Below, one piece after another: positions 21,136 to 32,551 of a DNA stretch of 64,000 bases (its first letter is position 1; every line of letters starts with the position of its first letter). The position numbers and the translations under genes are program-made. The DNA is from Takashimella koratensis (taxonomy: Eukaryota; Basidiomycota; Tremellomycetes; Trichosporonales; Tetragoniomycetaceae). The stretch covers positions 930,001 through 994,000 of the forward strand of contig BCKT01000006.1 in NCBI GenBank assembly GCA_003116875.1, written 5' to 3'. Under the pieces are notes generated by a model. That model did not search any database. It was not told the DNA's origin and was given only the letters and a program-made list of their open reading frames with translations.

Positions 21136-21168
21136 TTGCCCGCGGGCGTTTCCTGGCCGCGGGCCAAA
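21136..21168. promoter_or_regulatory. Paired cluster motif sites 4 and 5
   Basis: Two CCGCGG cores (21140-21145 and 21157-21162) lie 17 bases apart in opposite orientation: TTGCCCGCGGGCG and TGGCCGCGGGCCAAA. They fill most of the 87-bp gap between the nitroreductase stop and the aldolase/ALDH ATG, so they can hardly serve anything but the fusion gene promoter. Confidence 0.6.
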
Positions 21169-21920
21169 CTACCCAAACACCTGCAACAACTCGTCGTCCG
21201 CCCGGATTGGCTTGTCCACTGGGGTGCCGGTCAACCCACCAAACGGCATTTGACCCGTCATTCGGTAGCTCGCTGGAACCTTCCACTGAGCCCGCACTCG
21301 CTCCATGTCGGGGTAGTAGTGTTGCAGCGTCGCACCAATCACTGGGGAGCAGGTGGTAAATGCCAACCAGACTACCGTCAGCTTTGCCTCACCGGCCACT
21401 CACCAGCGTACTGGCACATTGCAGATGATTGGTTTGCCCAGGTCTCAAAGTTGCGAGCGTACGCTTGGTACTTTTCCGCCGTAGTATCGAGAACTACCGT
21501 CAGAGATGGATTCCGTCGTACCTACCCTCAGTGTCCTCGAAGAAGAGAACGGTCCCTTTCCCTGTTCGCAGGTTTGCGAGTTTCTCTTCAACCTTGCTGC
21601 GTTGTCAGCGGGTCCTCAAATCTCACCCACGAGTAGTACTCCCAAGCGACGTTGGGCCTCTTCTTGAGCGTCTCCTCTCCAACGCTCTCCATGCATAGAT
21701 CCCAGAAGAGCCGGTGATCCTCGTCCAGAAGCAGCACGATCCGCGTGGACTGCATGTTGAACATGGACGGCGTGTTGCGGACGCACAGGAGTAGGAGCTC
21801 CTTCAGCTCGGCATCGGAGAGGGCGCAAGCAGGCCCAATCTGAGGGTTAGCGATGCATGGTAGTGGACGCACCTGGTACTGAGATCGCCTGGCAACGATC
21901 GCGTCAAAGAGGGTGGACAT
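21169..21920 (-). CDS. Nitroreductase-family flavoprotein
   Basis: About 206 residues in five exons with introns of 32-34 nt. It begins MSTLFDAIVARRSQY, the usual nitroreductase opening where the Arg-Arg-Ser contacts FMN phosphate, continues with LLLCVRNTPSMFNMQSTRIV (the NTPS/FN-Q segment of fungal Frm2/Hbn1 relatives), VLFFEDT and ETWANQSSAICQYA-like helices, and ends with QWKVPASYRMTGQMPFGG, typical for this subfamily. Members are FMN enzymes that reduce nitro groups, quinones or fatty-acid-derived signals with NAD(P)H. It lies in tandem with the aldolase/ALDH gene, 87 bases upstream of it, and has its own CCGCGG site 53 bases upstream of its ATG. The stop codon directly abuts the paired sites of the next promoter. 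Confidence 0.87.
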
Positions 21921-21968
21921 GGTGGGTGATGAGGAGGAAGCGAAATCTCGACGGACTTATCTAGTCTG

Positions 21969-21981
21969 TTGCCCGCGGCGA
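21969..21981. promoter_or_regulatory. Cluster motif site 6 (TTGCCCGCGGCGA)
   Basis: A full consensus match, 50 bases upstream of the nitroreductase start. It lies between this gene and the divergent Zn2Cys6 regulator, whose own start is about 280 bases away. A weaker copy (ACCGCGGCG, 22208-22216) sits 43 bases upstream of the regulator ATG. Confidence 0.55.
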
Positions 21982-22258
21982 GCGGCTCTTGGCTACCTCT
22001 TTCTGCACAAACAAACGTTGCAGACGTCAACCGTTGCAGACGTACGAAGACGTATAAAGTATGCAGATGTGAAACTAAGCGCTACATACATCATGGCCAA
22101 GGTGAAGAGAGACGGCCACAGCCACATGACTGGTTATTAGGAAAACCTGCAGCCTCCAATTCTTGCATCCTCACTCTTCACTCACCTCGGGCAAACTCTT
22201 ATCGCAGACCGCGGCGCTGACTTTCTCACGATTTTGAGCACACTGCCCACCTGCTCCA

Positions 22259-24633
22259 ATGTCCCCTGCATCGAGTGACTCCCCTGGTACGTCTTCCTTG
22301 CTGGACAGTCAATGACCATTAGCCGCGGGTCAAGGCCGGGCTATCCGCTCGCGTCTCGATCGACCATGCGACCTATGTGAGTCGCGCCAAAACTCTTGCT
22401 GACTCCAGGCCGCCGACACAAACATCTATGCCTGATACCGGTTCGCGGCGAGCCATGTGTCGCATGCAAGACCCGCAATAAACCATGCACTTTCTGCACC
22501 CCACCAGCGGTTCGCCGGCGGACCCCTCGGTCTAGCACGGCTCCATCGCAACCACAGGTAGGACTGTCATCAAGCTACGCTGATCCCATCAGCCAGAACA
22601 GTGGGCGACCAGCGATCTTCAGGTCGACGCCGAGTCGCCTGCTCTAGAGGACAATGACCCGGCGCTGAACGACACGCTCAGCATTGTGTCCTCCGAGAGT
22701 GACCACGATCGACCGGTGAGTCGCACCCACGTCACTGCTTACTCCAGATTGCCCACCCGCCATCACTCGATCTCGAAGATGGCGAGGCCGAGGAATCCCA
22801 CTTTGTGGGGTCCGAGGCTTTCCTAGGTCTCATGCTCAAGGATAACCCAGAGCAGGCCGAGTTGGACCTATCACCTGCTGCGCTTTCCTTTCGACAAGTC
22901 TCCTCCGAGCCTAGACTCCCTGCCTACTTTATCAAGCACCCTTCGCTAGTCTACGGACGCGGTCCGACCTCTACACAGGCGATATTCGAATCAGCGCAGC
23001 GGATCTGCGATACAGCTGGCACAGGGATCCCTGCCGAGGCACTTGCAAAGTGGGTGACGCGTCGTCCACGCTAACAACAGGTTCCAGCGGATCACGCTAC
23101 CAGCGATGCCTTATATCCATTCAAAACGCCTCGAGACAGCCTACCTAGGGCTTCAGGATAGCGGACCAATCCCATACGCCTTGCTCACGGGGATCATCGC
23201 GCACTCGACATCATACGTCAAGCCGATTGGAGCTTTGCACCAGGACCTGTGGGGCAGGGCTCTTCAGGCTCTTGACGAAGACTACCACCAACCCCGAATG
23301 AGAACGATCCAGCTGGCACTGTTGATCTTGTCTTCGAGACCGCTCCGCAACGCCGGGCAAAGCGGGATCAACCTAGCTAGAGTGGGTCAATCTCAAAAGC
23401 GCGCTGACTCCAGGCTCTCGGAGCGGCGCAGCTGCTCGGCCTCCACATGGATCCGACGAATTGGACCTTGCCCCGTTGGGAGAGGGGTGTTCGAAAACGA
23501 GTCTGGTGGGCTCTGATCATTCACGATCGATGGCGTGCGCTGCTCTACGGTCGACCCAGCAAGTATGGCCAACTTTGACACCGCTGATATTCAGTATTAG
23601 CACCGACAGCTTCAACGTTCCCGTCCCCACGACAGATGATGGGGACTGGGGTAAATATGTCGGTCCCGCGGATCGCTTATCCTTTGAAACGTTCATCGCG
23701 TTCTGCAGACTCACACCAATCATCGAGTAGGTCGAGTCATGGCATCGCTGATAACAGCAACATCCTCAACACGTGCTATACAGTCAAAGCCATCTTGTCA
23801 AACGAACCGGGAATGTCGCGTATTGTCAAGCTCGAAGGGATACGCGCAGAGATGGGAGAGCTAGAAGCGAGTCTCCCACCGTCGCTTCGTCTTGGAAAGA
23901 ATACCACCACATTTACCACACTCCCCACTGGCATCAGTAGGTCTAGTCGAGATTCAACTGACGCCAGGGTCATGGCAGTTATCATTCATGGGCCTCGGCG
24001 TCCTCGTGCACCAGTTGATCCTCAAAGAGGTGACCGATTACAACACGGCCCATGGCTCTATTGCGCTACTCGCTGCCGTCACAAGCTGCGACCAGCTCAC
24101 CGACTTTGTCTCTAGTCTGTCCCACGGAGATCTCAAACTCTTCTGGATGCCTTGTGAGTGGTCCTCATACCACGCTGACGACAGATTCCGCCCAACACAT
24201 ATCCAACTGCGTCAACCTGCAACTCCGCATCGCGCTCAAGTCTCGAGGCTTCAACCCCAACGTCTTTTCCACCGCTGTAAACGCCACCAACCGCATCGTT
24301 CGCTGCCTTCTCAACATTCGCTCATCCTACTACTGGGATATCGCCGAGGCGGCACTGCAGCGAAGTGCGACGGTCATTTTCCTTGCCAGCCGGGAGCTGC
24401 CCGAGATCACCGAGGTCTACAACGATGTCGCCGTTGCTCTCAACCTTCCGACGTCGAGTGAAGAGGCTCGATACCTGCAAAATCGAGAAGTGACAAACAA
24501 TCCAGCGCCGTCTGCCGACTTGTTCGACCCTGCGTTCCTCTCCTTGTTCCAGGTGCAGGGCTCAGACTGGCACGAAGCGGATCTGTCGTGGTTGAATCCG
24601 AGTCTGTTTGACCTGCCAGCTGTGTCGACATGA
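22259..24633 (+). CDS. Zn2Cys6 transcription factor, likely cluster regulator
   Basis: Roughly 700 residues in many exons. The first three exons (22259-22286, 22323-22376, 22409 onward) splice to an N-terminal zinc cluster: RPCDLCRRHKHLCLIP, then GEPCVACKTRNKPCTFC, giving the six Cys of a Gal4-type domain; introns cut through it, so no unspliced frame shows it. An Arg-rich linker (RRRTPRS) follows, then a long middle region with fungal regulator features (GLMLKDNPEQ, PYIHSKRLETAYLGL, a QAAQLLGLHMDPTNW-like segment across an intron). It is the only regulator inside the cluster, divergent from the nitroreductase gene and 6 bases from the convergent peptidase stop. A role binding the CCGCGG motif is inference. 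Exact exon borders in the middle are not fully resolved. Confidence 0.8.
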
Positions 24634-24639
24634 GATGCA

Positions 24640-26587
24640 TTAATCCGACCTCCAACCGTCTACGTTCAGCAACAGCTTGTGGAAGAAGCGAATGGTGGAC
24701 ATGTGAGCGTCAATATGAATGCGCTCGTTCACGGTGTGATAGTTTTTGATCTGCGTCAGGGACGCCGGGGCGAAGCGATAGATGTGTTTTGTCACGTCCC
24801 AAAAGTCTACCGTTAGCGTGGTCTAGAAAACACCTACATTGCGTGTCGGTGAATGCGGTCATGCCGGAGGGGACGATGACGACACCTGGGAACTGGTGCT
24901 TGAGCGTCCCGCCCACCAGGTCCCAAGCCGGTCCTTCAACAGGTGTGAGAGGCGCTGGCTCCAGCCTAATCCCAAACGTGTCAAGCTTGATCACGTTCTG
25001 AGTGACACCGGGCAACGAGTCGAACACGGAAAATGCCAGACCAAACTCCTTTGCCAATGGCGTGATCAGGTTGACCAGTCGGTCAATGGTATCTTGACTC
25101 GTCTCGAAAAAGTCGATTCGGTAATTTGTGAGAGAGGTGACGGACTGGCTTTAGCTCAGATCGTCTGCCAACTCACCTCGGGAAGCGCATTGTACTTGAT
25201 CCCACCTTGAATGATGTCAATAGCTTGAGTGGTTTTGAGAAAAGTCGCGAGGACACGATCCTCGCCGTATTCCTCCGCAAGCACAGGCCAGCACTCGCTA
25301 CGCCTGACAAGAGACTTGAGGCGGTGCTCCATGTCCCCATGCTCGGCAGCGCACTCGAGGTAGCTGAGCAGCGGGTTCCCAGCGCGGATCACCGGCTTGT
25401 TCGGGTGGTTCTCCATCTCGACGAGGATACGACTCAAGATGCCAATTCCTGTGTGTTTGAAAGGGCGCGAGCTGTGACCACCTTCCGTCTCGACGGTGAG
25501 GCTAATGGTGAGGCAGCCCTTCTCAGCGACACCGACTTGAGCAAACAGCTGGCCGTACTCTGTGTCGACGCCGGTAAAGCCCTCGTCGACGATCAAGGCG
25601 ATCCCATCTTTGCCGTATCGCTTGAATACGACGTCGGCGAGTTGTTTCGCGCCGCGAGGGCCACCAATCTCTTCGTCAAAGCCCTGATATCAGCACTGAA
25701 AAGGGTACACCCACGTGAGAGTAGAGGATGGTCCGCTCGGGGATGTGACCCTCTTCCAAGAGCTTTTCCGTCGCTGCCATGAGTGAAACGAGCTAGAGTC
25801 AGCTCAAGCCACGCCCCCACCCACTGTACTCTTCATATCGGTCGTTCCTCGTCCCCAGACCCAGCCGTCGCCATCCAGGTGACCGCTGAACGGCGGATGA
25901 GTCCATTGGTCAAGCGTTGCCGGGTTGACTGGGACCACTGTAGATCAGCAGATGCCGGCTGGTCACATACCATCTTGGTGCGCCATGAGGATCTGACGTC
26001 AGCTCGGTCTCAGCTCAACTCACGATAGGTTTTAACGATGGATTGGACCCCGGCCAGGTAAACAAGAGGCCGTGGGTGTTGACGTGCTCGAGCTTGAGTG
26101 TACGATGGCTACTTTCAGCGAAGGAATGGCTACACTCACAACAACGGGAACGTGCTCCTGAGGTAATCTTCAAACTCGTAGAAGATATCAAAGGAGCTGT
26201 CGGTGGCATTCAAAGGCATGTCGTCGTAGCTAACGGTGGGCTAAGATCAGCGCGGTCGATTAGTAGCTCACGATCTGGATAGCTCCACGCAGTCGCTCGT
26301 ACGAGAGTTGTTTGAATGAGACATTTGCCGCTGGGACCTGACTATTAGTGCTGCACAAACCAGGCACATACCCAGTTGGCGCCGACATCGACTACCGCTG
26401 GTTGAGCTGGGCAGGATACCGTCGACGTCTTTTCAATGATCCTGGGGTGATGCTTGCAAGCGACCTCGTCCACTGGAGCGCTACCCGATCGAATGTAGTC
26501 CACGCTGTTGGCGCCATACTGGGCGAGAAAAAGGCCAGCTACGAGTGCCGCGCTGCTGACGAGCAGTACCTGTGAGCTCGTCCACAT
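24640..26587 (-). CDS. M20 metallocarboxypeptidase, Cps1 type, membrane-anchored
   Basis: Zinc-dependent carboxypeptidase/aminoacylase of the M20 family, closest to vacuolar Gly-Xaa carboxypeptidase Cps1. The N terminus is a signal anchor ([19 protein letters not shown]). Downstream come a metal-binding block around MAHQD and VVPVNP (joined by splicing), [20 protein letters not shown] with the conserved Asp, the Glu-Glu pair in [12 protein letters not shown], the dimerisation-domain motif [10 protein letters not shown] and, near the C terminus, [10 protein letters not shown], where the His binds zinc. Length about 540 residues fits Cps1. It releases amino acids from small peptides or N-acyl amino acids. 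It diverges from the second MFS permease over 260 bp that contain a CCGCGG site, so import and hydrolysis are probably co-regulated. Confidence 0.87.
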
Positions 26588-26725
26588 GGTTGATGAGGTA
26601 AAGGACAAGTTTAATTCGACGAGTCGGATTTTTCAACCGTCAGGGACGTGATTGGCGTCCGCTCCGGAGAACCGGGGTGGACTGGCCTCAGGCGTTTGGT
26701 CCAATCGACGAGGCGTCATTACTCG

Positions 26726-26737
26726 CCGCGGGCCAAA
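26726..26737. promoter_or_regulatory. Cluster motif site 8 (CCGCGGGCCAAA)
   Basis: Reverse complement TTTGGCCCGCGGCGA matches the cluster consensus. It is the only such site in the 260-bp divergent promoter of the M20 peptidase and the second permease. Confidence 0.55.
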
Positions 26738-26847
26738 TCTATTTCTAGCGTCTGGTTCTTGGTGATAGCGAGACCTGATGGTTCATCCCACTCAGTCCAC
26801 CTACATATACCCTACCTTGAGGCTGGTGCGACCGCCCAGCTCTCATC

Positions 26848-28908
26848 ATGGCTCAGACTACCCCTCCCCCTTTTGCCGACGAATCCCTCAAAGATAGCGT
26901 CGTGGCCCAGCGGGTCGTTGATGCCCCGGTTCCCCCAAAGATCTCTCTGGGCGGCCGTATCAGTCGCATCATCTGGGACCAGGATGACAAATCTGACGAG
27001 GAGCGTCGCTTCGTTCGCAAGCTCGACATTGGCATGTGAGTGGATACATGGACCTGCGCTGACCACCAGTCTCACGACTACTTGTATTTTGTATTTTGGC
27101 AAATACCTAAACCAAGCGAATATTGCCAATGCCTGTGAGTCAAGAGTCAAACCACAAACTGACAATAGATGTCTCGGGGATGGAAGAGGCCGTCGGCTTC
27201 ACCGGCAACCAGTACAACGTGCTCATCACAATGTTTACTGTTGGCTATTTGATGTCAGTATGCGTGTAGTGTAAAGATCTCAAGTTGTGTCTGACTTATA
27301 CCAGTGGTCAACTTCCTGGACCTCTTCTCGTGAGTCGCAGCTGATGGCGCATCCTGACCTCAGATGATCAAATTCTCCCCAAGCATCTTCCTGCCGTGCT
27401 GCGAGCTAGCGTGGGCCGTGTTGGTGATGTGCTGCGCCGCCGCCAAGAACGTGCCGACCCTCTATGCTCTTCGGTGAGTGACTCTTGACGGGTGTGTGGC
27501 TGATTGGGCAGATTTTTGATCGGTCTCGCCGAGGCTACCGGTAGGTTTGCCCCCCCCTTAACCACTAATCCTATCTCAGCCTACCCGGGTATCGTCTGGA
27601 TCTTGGGCTCGTGGTACACCCCAGCGGAGCTCGGCAAGGTAGCTACTCAGGTTGAAAATTACTCACTCCTAGCGAACCGTCATCTTCATCTGCTCCTCTT
27701 CCATCGGCACCATGTTCTCTGGCTACCTCCAGGCGGCAGTGCTCCACCTCGACGGCGTCTCCGGCCTCCAAGGATACCAGGTGACTCTACCCTTCGAACC
27801 CAGCTAATCGCAGTGGCTATTCATCCTCGACGGAATCATCTCTCTTGGCATTGCATTCATGGGATTCTTCTTCCTCCCCGATGTTCCTGACCGCCCCAAC
27901 CCTCGCGCAAGGTTCTGGCTCAAGCCAGAGGACGTTGCGATGGGCAAAGAGCGCATGGCTCGACTTCAACGAGCGGGCAGGGGCAAGTTCACTTGGCCCA
28001 AGGTAACGAAAGCTCTCCGATCTTGGGTTCTCTGGGTCATGATTGTCCCTTACATGGTGAGTTCAGATTCGACCGATCTGACACTCAGTGCTACGGTCTC
28101 AGTCTGTCCGGATACGCCTATATGAACCTCTGGCTCAAAGCAGCCAAGTACTCGACCTCTGTGAGCAAATCCTTGCGGCGTTGTCTGATCCCAGGCGGTC
28201 AATCTCATCCCCACGGGAGGCTACGGTATCCAGGTCGTCGGGTGCATTTTCATTTCGTGTTTGTCTGACCTGACACGTAACCGATGGATCTGGATCTGTG
28301 TCATCAGTGCAATCTCTCTCATTGGAACTATCATTCTCTCAGTCTGGCCAAACGGGAACGGTGTCAAGATGGCCGGCTTCTACCTGATCTTCCTGGACGT
28401 TGGTTCGGGCCCTCTCATGCTGGTGAGGGAAGATTTACGACCGTCGCTAACGATCTACAGACATGGGTCAACGAGCTCATGAGCAGTGACAGCGAAACCC
28501 GTGCAATTGTCCTTGGTATTCTGAGCACTGTGAGTTTGATTCAAACCTATGCTGACCTCAGTCCCTCTACGGTTAGTCAAGCTTCTCGGAAAGCTCCCCT
28601 ACTAACAACCAGTGATCACGGCTTGGGCACCAAACCTCATTTTCCCCGTGAGTCATTGCCTAGACCACACTGACGAGTCTGCAGGCATCTGAAGCCCCAA
28701 ACTACCCCGTAGGCTACAAGGCGATCGCCGCCGTGCTGTAAGTCGTTTCAGCGGAGACAGCTAACATTTCAGAGCCGCAGAGATCGTCTTGACTCTTCTC
28801 ATGGCGTACATTGCGTACAGAAAGGGTGCGTCCAACGCCACCAGCATGGCGACGACCGGTCAATACGAGGGGCGACTCCCCGAGGACGAGGTCTACGAGG
28901 AGAAGTAG
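26848..28908 (+). CDS. MFS permease, Liz1/Seo1 type
   Basis: Second anion:cation-symporter-type permease of the cluster. Many exons with introns near 33 nt. The signature block YFGKYLNQANIANAYVSGME, followed by QYNVLITMFTVGYLI and GPLLMIKF, is typical of the Liz1/Fen2/Seo1/Tna1 branch, which moves pantothenate, nicotinate, dipeptides or sulfoxides. Later segments RFLIGLAEATAYPGIVWILGS-like helix 4-5, FFLPDVPDRPNPRARFWLKP (central loop) and PNYPVGYKAIAAVLAAE support a full-length 12-helix carrier ending in an acidic tail. Start ATG 26848 lies about 30 bases after a weak TATA-like ACATATAC. Divergent from the M20 peptidase gene. Substrate cannot be told from sequence. Confidence 0.88.
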
Positions 28909-29204
28909 TCGTGAATTCTGCAGTAAGAATTAGCGTCCGAGGCAGTACTCAACTACTGCCTTCTATACACGGGTTCGCGATAGATACAGTTGTCTATAAG
29001 TCGCTTTGCGGCTGTCTTTGAGTTTCACGATGGGATGAATGATCAGTCTTTGAGTGTGGCAGACTTAGAAGTATCACGTGTAGCAGCGGACACGAGAATG
29101 CATTCTGGCCTCGGTGGAACCCTGAAAGCTTATCTTGCCCCACCCGCCGCCCGACCAATAACAGCCTTCGCCAGGCACGAATCGGCCAACGTCGGGCAAC
29201 TCTT

Positions 29205-29216
29205 CCTTGCCCGCGG
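29205..29216. promoter_or_regulatory. Cluster motif site 9 (CTTGCCCGCGG)
   Basis: Consensus match about 125 bases upstream of the dioxygenase ATG, followed by a TATA-like TATATC at 29270-29275. It is the last motif copy at the right edge of the cluster. Confidence 0.5.
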
Positions 29217-29339
29217 TGTGAACCTGGCCGCTGCCCATGGCCTTGGCCTAGGCCAGACGCACGACTGGGTATATCTACGGACTCACCCGGTCGTGGTCGG
29301 TCGACTCCAACCGCTTACCTCTGCACAAGACCCATCGCC

Positions 29340-30766
29340 ATGCCTGTTCCCGTCAACCCCCAGCCGCTCCACTTTGAGCCTGTCGCTCCGTCTCAGCTCG
29401 ACGTGGTAGGTGCTGGGCTTTGCTGTCGTTGACGAGCTTTAGCCCTATGCCGACTTGATCCAAGTCGACCTCTCGACCTATGCCGATGGACCGAGCGCTC
29501 AGAAAATCCTCGCCGAGCAGATTCGAGAGGCAATGACCACCCAGGGGTTCTTCGTCTGCACCGGTATCGTCCCCGAAGAAGCTATCACGCGTCAGGTGGA
29601 TATCGGCTACGTAAGTCTGAGGGATGACACCTGCTCACACTCAGACCATCCTCGAGACGACCCCGCAGGAGGAAAAGGTCCGTTTGGACGGCCAGACCGA
29701 CAAGACTGGCCTGTACCGTGGCTTCAAGCCGAGGAAGTACTACGAGTGAGTCAACCCCCGTTCTAGCTGACCCCCGCAGGATGGAGAACGGCGTCAAGGA
29801 CCAGATTGAGCAGTTCAACTGGCAGCGAGACATGTCGACTCAAGAATTCCCAACCACGATGACCCCTTACCTTGGCGAGATCAAGGATTTTTGCTCTGTT
29901 GTTCACAACCAGGTCCTCTTCACTTTGCTCCGATGTGAGTGAATATCCTTGTGGAAATCTCAACTAACACCCGTAGTGTTCGCTCTCGCACTCGAGCTCC
30001 CGTCCGAGACTTTTGTCAACATGCACAAGGACGAGGAAATTGATGACTCGTACTTCCGCTGTGAGTCGAGCTCGTGGTCTGCAGAGATTGACCGCAGACA
30101 TGGCGTTCTACGATGAGCACACTCCCGAGGACGAGGCGAAGACGGGTGGTGTATGGCTCAAGGGCCACCAAGATCACGGCTGTGAGTTTCGTGCTCGTTC
30201 CAAGCTGACCCTCTTCAGCCTTGACCATGGTGTTGTAAGTGACCCTAGCGGTCAAGCTGACATCTAGCTCTCAGCCGATGGCTTCGCTCCAGCTCCGTAC
30301 CGAGGAAGGGCATTGGCAGTACGCCCCGCACGTCCCCGGCGGTATCATCGTAGGTTTTCTTCTGATCCTAGCTAACACCTAGATCAATTGCGGTCTGATG
30401 ATGGAATGGTGGACTGGAGGCTACTTTAAAGCCGCGATTCACCGTGTCGCCGCTCCTCCCGACGACCAGCGCAACCACATCCGTTGTGGAGTCTTCTACT
30501 TCTCCTTGCCCAACGCTGAGGTCAGGCCCAAGCTGCTCAAGGAGTCGCCAATTCTCCAAGACGCCGGCGTCAAATGCAGGTTCGAGAACCGCGACACTGT
30601 GACCTCGAGAGACTTTGCGCGAGCTCGAGTCGCCAAGGTTGGCAAGTCGACTGTTTACTCGAAGCAGTGGAAGGACGGCGAGACGGTCACTGAGACTATC
30701 GGTGAGTTGAGGCCAAGGAAGCAGCTGACGGAATCAGGCGGCGTTGAGATCCCGCATTTCGGTTAG
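29340..30766 (+). CDS. 2-oxoglutarate/Fe(II)-dependent dioxygenase
   Basis: Isopenicillin-N-synthase-like oxygenase with an N-terminal DIOX_N region and a C-terminal 2OG-Fe(II) domain. Several short introns. Landmarks: IREAMTTQGFFVCTGI (N-terminal block), GLYRGFKPRKYYE, the iron ligands H and D in KGHQDHG and the distal H in KAAIHRVAAP, then RCGVFYFSLPN with the Arg expected to bind 2-oxoglutarate. The Glu-Asp-rich C terminus ends VEIPHFG. Such enzymes hydroxylate or oxidatively cleave small molecules, including amino acids, using 2-oxoglutarate and O2. It sits at the right end of the cluster and has a motif site in its promoter, so it may prepare the substrate that the downstream enzymes degrade. 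No substrate can be named. Confidence 0.88.
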
Positions 30767-30961
30767 GGCCGAGGTTTGGATCCACTTGTCCCGTTATAGC
30801 TCTGCCGTTGTTTCCATGTATTGATAGTGATCAGAGTGTGCGCTAGTTTTGAGACCTGTTCGCTGGATCCGGTGCCAAGTACCTAGGGTGACGTCAGATT
30901 CCCGATCGTCGGCAATTAGAAAAACCCAGCCGCCTTCACAATCTCATCCACTCTACACATC

Positions 30962-32417
30962 ATGCTCACTAAATTCGCACAGGCTGGCCATCGCCGCCTG
31001 GTTCACTCACCCGCTGCCATTGCCAGCTCGAGCAAGAACACTGCCTACAGGCCAGCCAACTCGACGGCGTCGGAAGCGCTCAAGCCGCGCAAAGTCGCCT
31101 TGGTCGGTGCTGGGTTCTTGGGTGGGTGTCAGTGGAGGGCTGAGCTAACCACAGGCTCGTACATTGCCAAAGCGCTAGTCGCAGATCCTCGCAACCGCGT
31201 CGTATTGGTCTCTCGAAACCCCCAACCCCGTACGTTCTCACCCTGTAGCCCCGCTAACGACACAGTATACGAACGCCTCCGACCTCTTGGGTCCCAGATC
31301 CTCCCACCTGTTTCTGCGGATATCACCAACGGGGACAACCTCCCTGCGGCCGTGGAGGGCGCGGACGCCGTCGTTTCCCTCGTCGGTGTCCTTGTCGGAT
31401 CAGCAGCGACGATGGAGCGTGTTCAGCTCAAAGGTGCGGAAAATGTCGCGCGTGCGGCCAAGGAGGCAGGGGTGGGGAGGCTAGTGATGCTTAGTGCAAT
31501 TGGGGCGGACGTGAATGGGATCACACCGTAGTGAGTAGGCGTTCTCAAGGCCCAGGTGGAGACTGACAATGACAGTTGGAGAACCAAAGCCCTTGCCGAG
31601 GAAACCTTCCTAACAATCGACCCGACATCCACTATCATTCGCCCCTCTATCATCTTCGGTCCCGGGGACAGCTTCTTCAACGTACGTCCACCCTTCATGC
31701 ATCTCTGATTCTTGACAGCGCTTCGCGACGTTATCCAAGTGGCTGCCTTTCTTGCCTGTGTTTGGCGGCGGCGCCGTCCGCTTTCAGTGAGCAATTCACC
31801 CGTCTTGACTAACCATTAGGCCTGTTTACGCTGGAGACATCGCCCGAGCGGTAGAGATCTGCTGTCGATCCGACCCCGAGGTTCTTCGCCAAGTCTCTGG
31901 GCGAGTCATCGAAGCTGGCGGACCAGACGGTTCGTTCTTTGCCGCCTTTCACGCTGACACCATCAGTCTTCACCTATCGCGAGATCATGCAGCTGGTCCT
32001 CAAGTACTCTGGGCGAGAAGGACGGAGAGCGATCGTCTCGCTCCCGTACTGGCTAGGAATGGCACAAGCTTGGTTTCTTGAAAAGCTGCCAGAGAGCATC
32101 TTCACGCTCACTAGGGAACAGGTAGGTGACCTTTTCTGTCTATACTAAACCGGCCACAGGTCAAGCAACTCAAAGTCGACAACATTGTCTCCCCGACACC
32201 TCCCTTGAAAAGCACCAACTTTCGTGACCTCCTCTCGGCTTTCCCTCCTTCTCTACCGACTTCTTCGGCACCCAGTGGTCAAGTCGAGCTGACCAGCGTG
32301 CACACTGTCTTGCCGACGTATTTATCCCCCACGAGCGGAACGCAGAGTGGGAAACGGACACATGGGAGGAGCTCAGATGGGTTGGTCAATCTGCCCCCAC
32401 CTCGAGCGAGGTCGTAG
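30962..32417 (+). CDS. NDUFA9-like mitochondrial NAD(P)-binding protein
   Basis: Atypical SDR protein of the complex I NDUFA9 / Coq11-like family. The Arg/Ala/Ser-rich N terminus (MLTKFAQAGHRRLVHS) looks like a mitochondrial presequence. Then come the Rossmann strand KVALVGAGFLG followed by SYIAKAL after an intron, a GADAVVSLVGVLVG segment, TIIRPSIIFGPGD, QPVYAGDIARAVE, VFTYREIMQLVLKYSG, LTREQVKQLKVDNIV and SVHTVLPTYLSP. This series fits the NDUFA9 family (the 39-kDa subunit that stabilises the complex I peripheral arm) and also ubiquinone-complex Coq11, so I leave no symbol. It is not flanked by a cluster motif and appears to be housekeeping. Confidence 0.82.
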
Positions 32418-32551
32418 CGGTACAAGGGAAAAATGAAATAGCACTGCATCAAGATCGATATGGAATCTAGTGGACAGAGGCTTGCTTTGTACCTACGGCG
32501 TGCCCATCCCATGCGACTGAGCCATACCCTTCACCGGACCCTCACCCACCA

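Noticed and set aside
22323..22333. CCGCGGGTCAA as a promoter operator of the cluster regulator
   Set aside because: It lies at the start of the second coding exon of the regulator, so coding constraint may explain it; not counted among the promoter sites.
28990..29409. 139-codon frame across the dioxygenase promoter
   Set aside because: It overlaps the promoter motif, the TATA-like element and the first dioxygenase exon in another frame; no protein family is visible.
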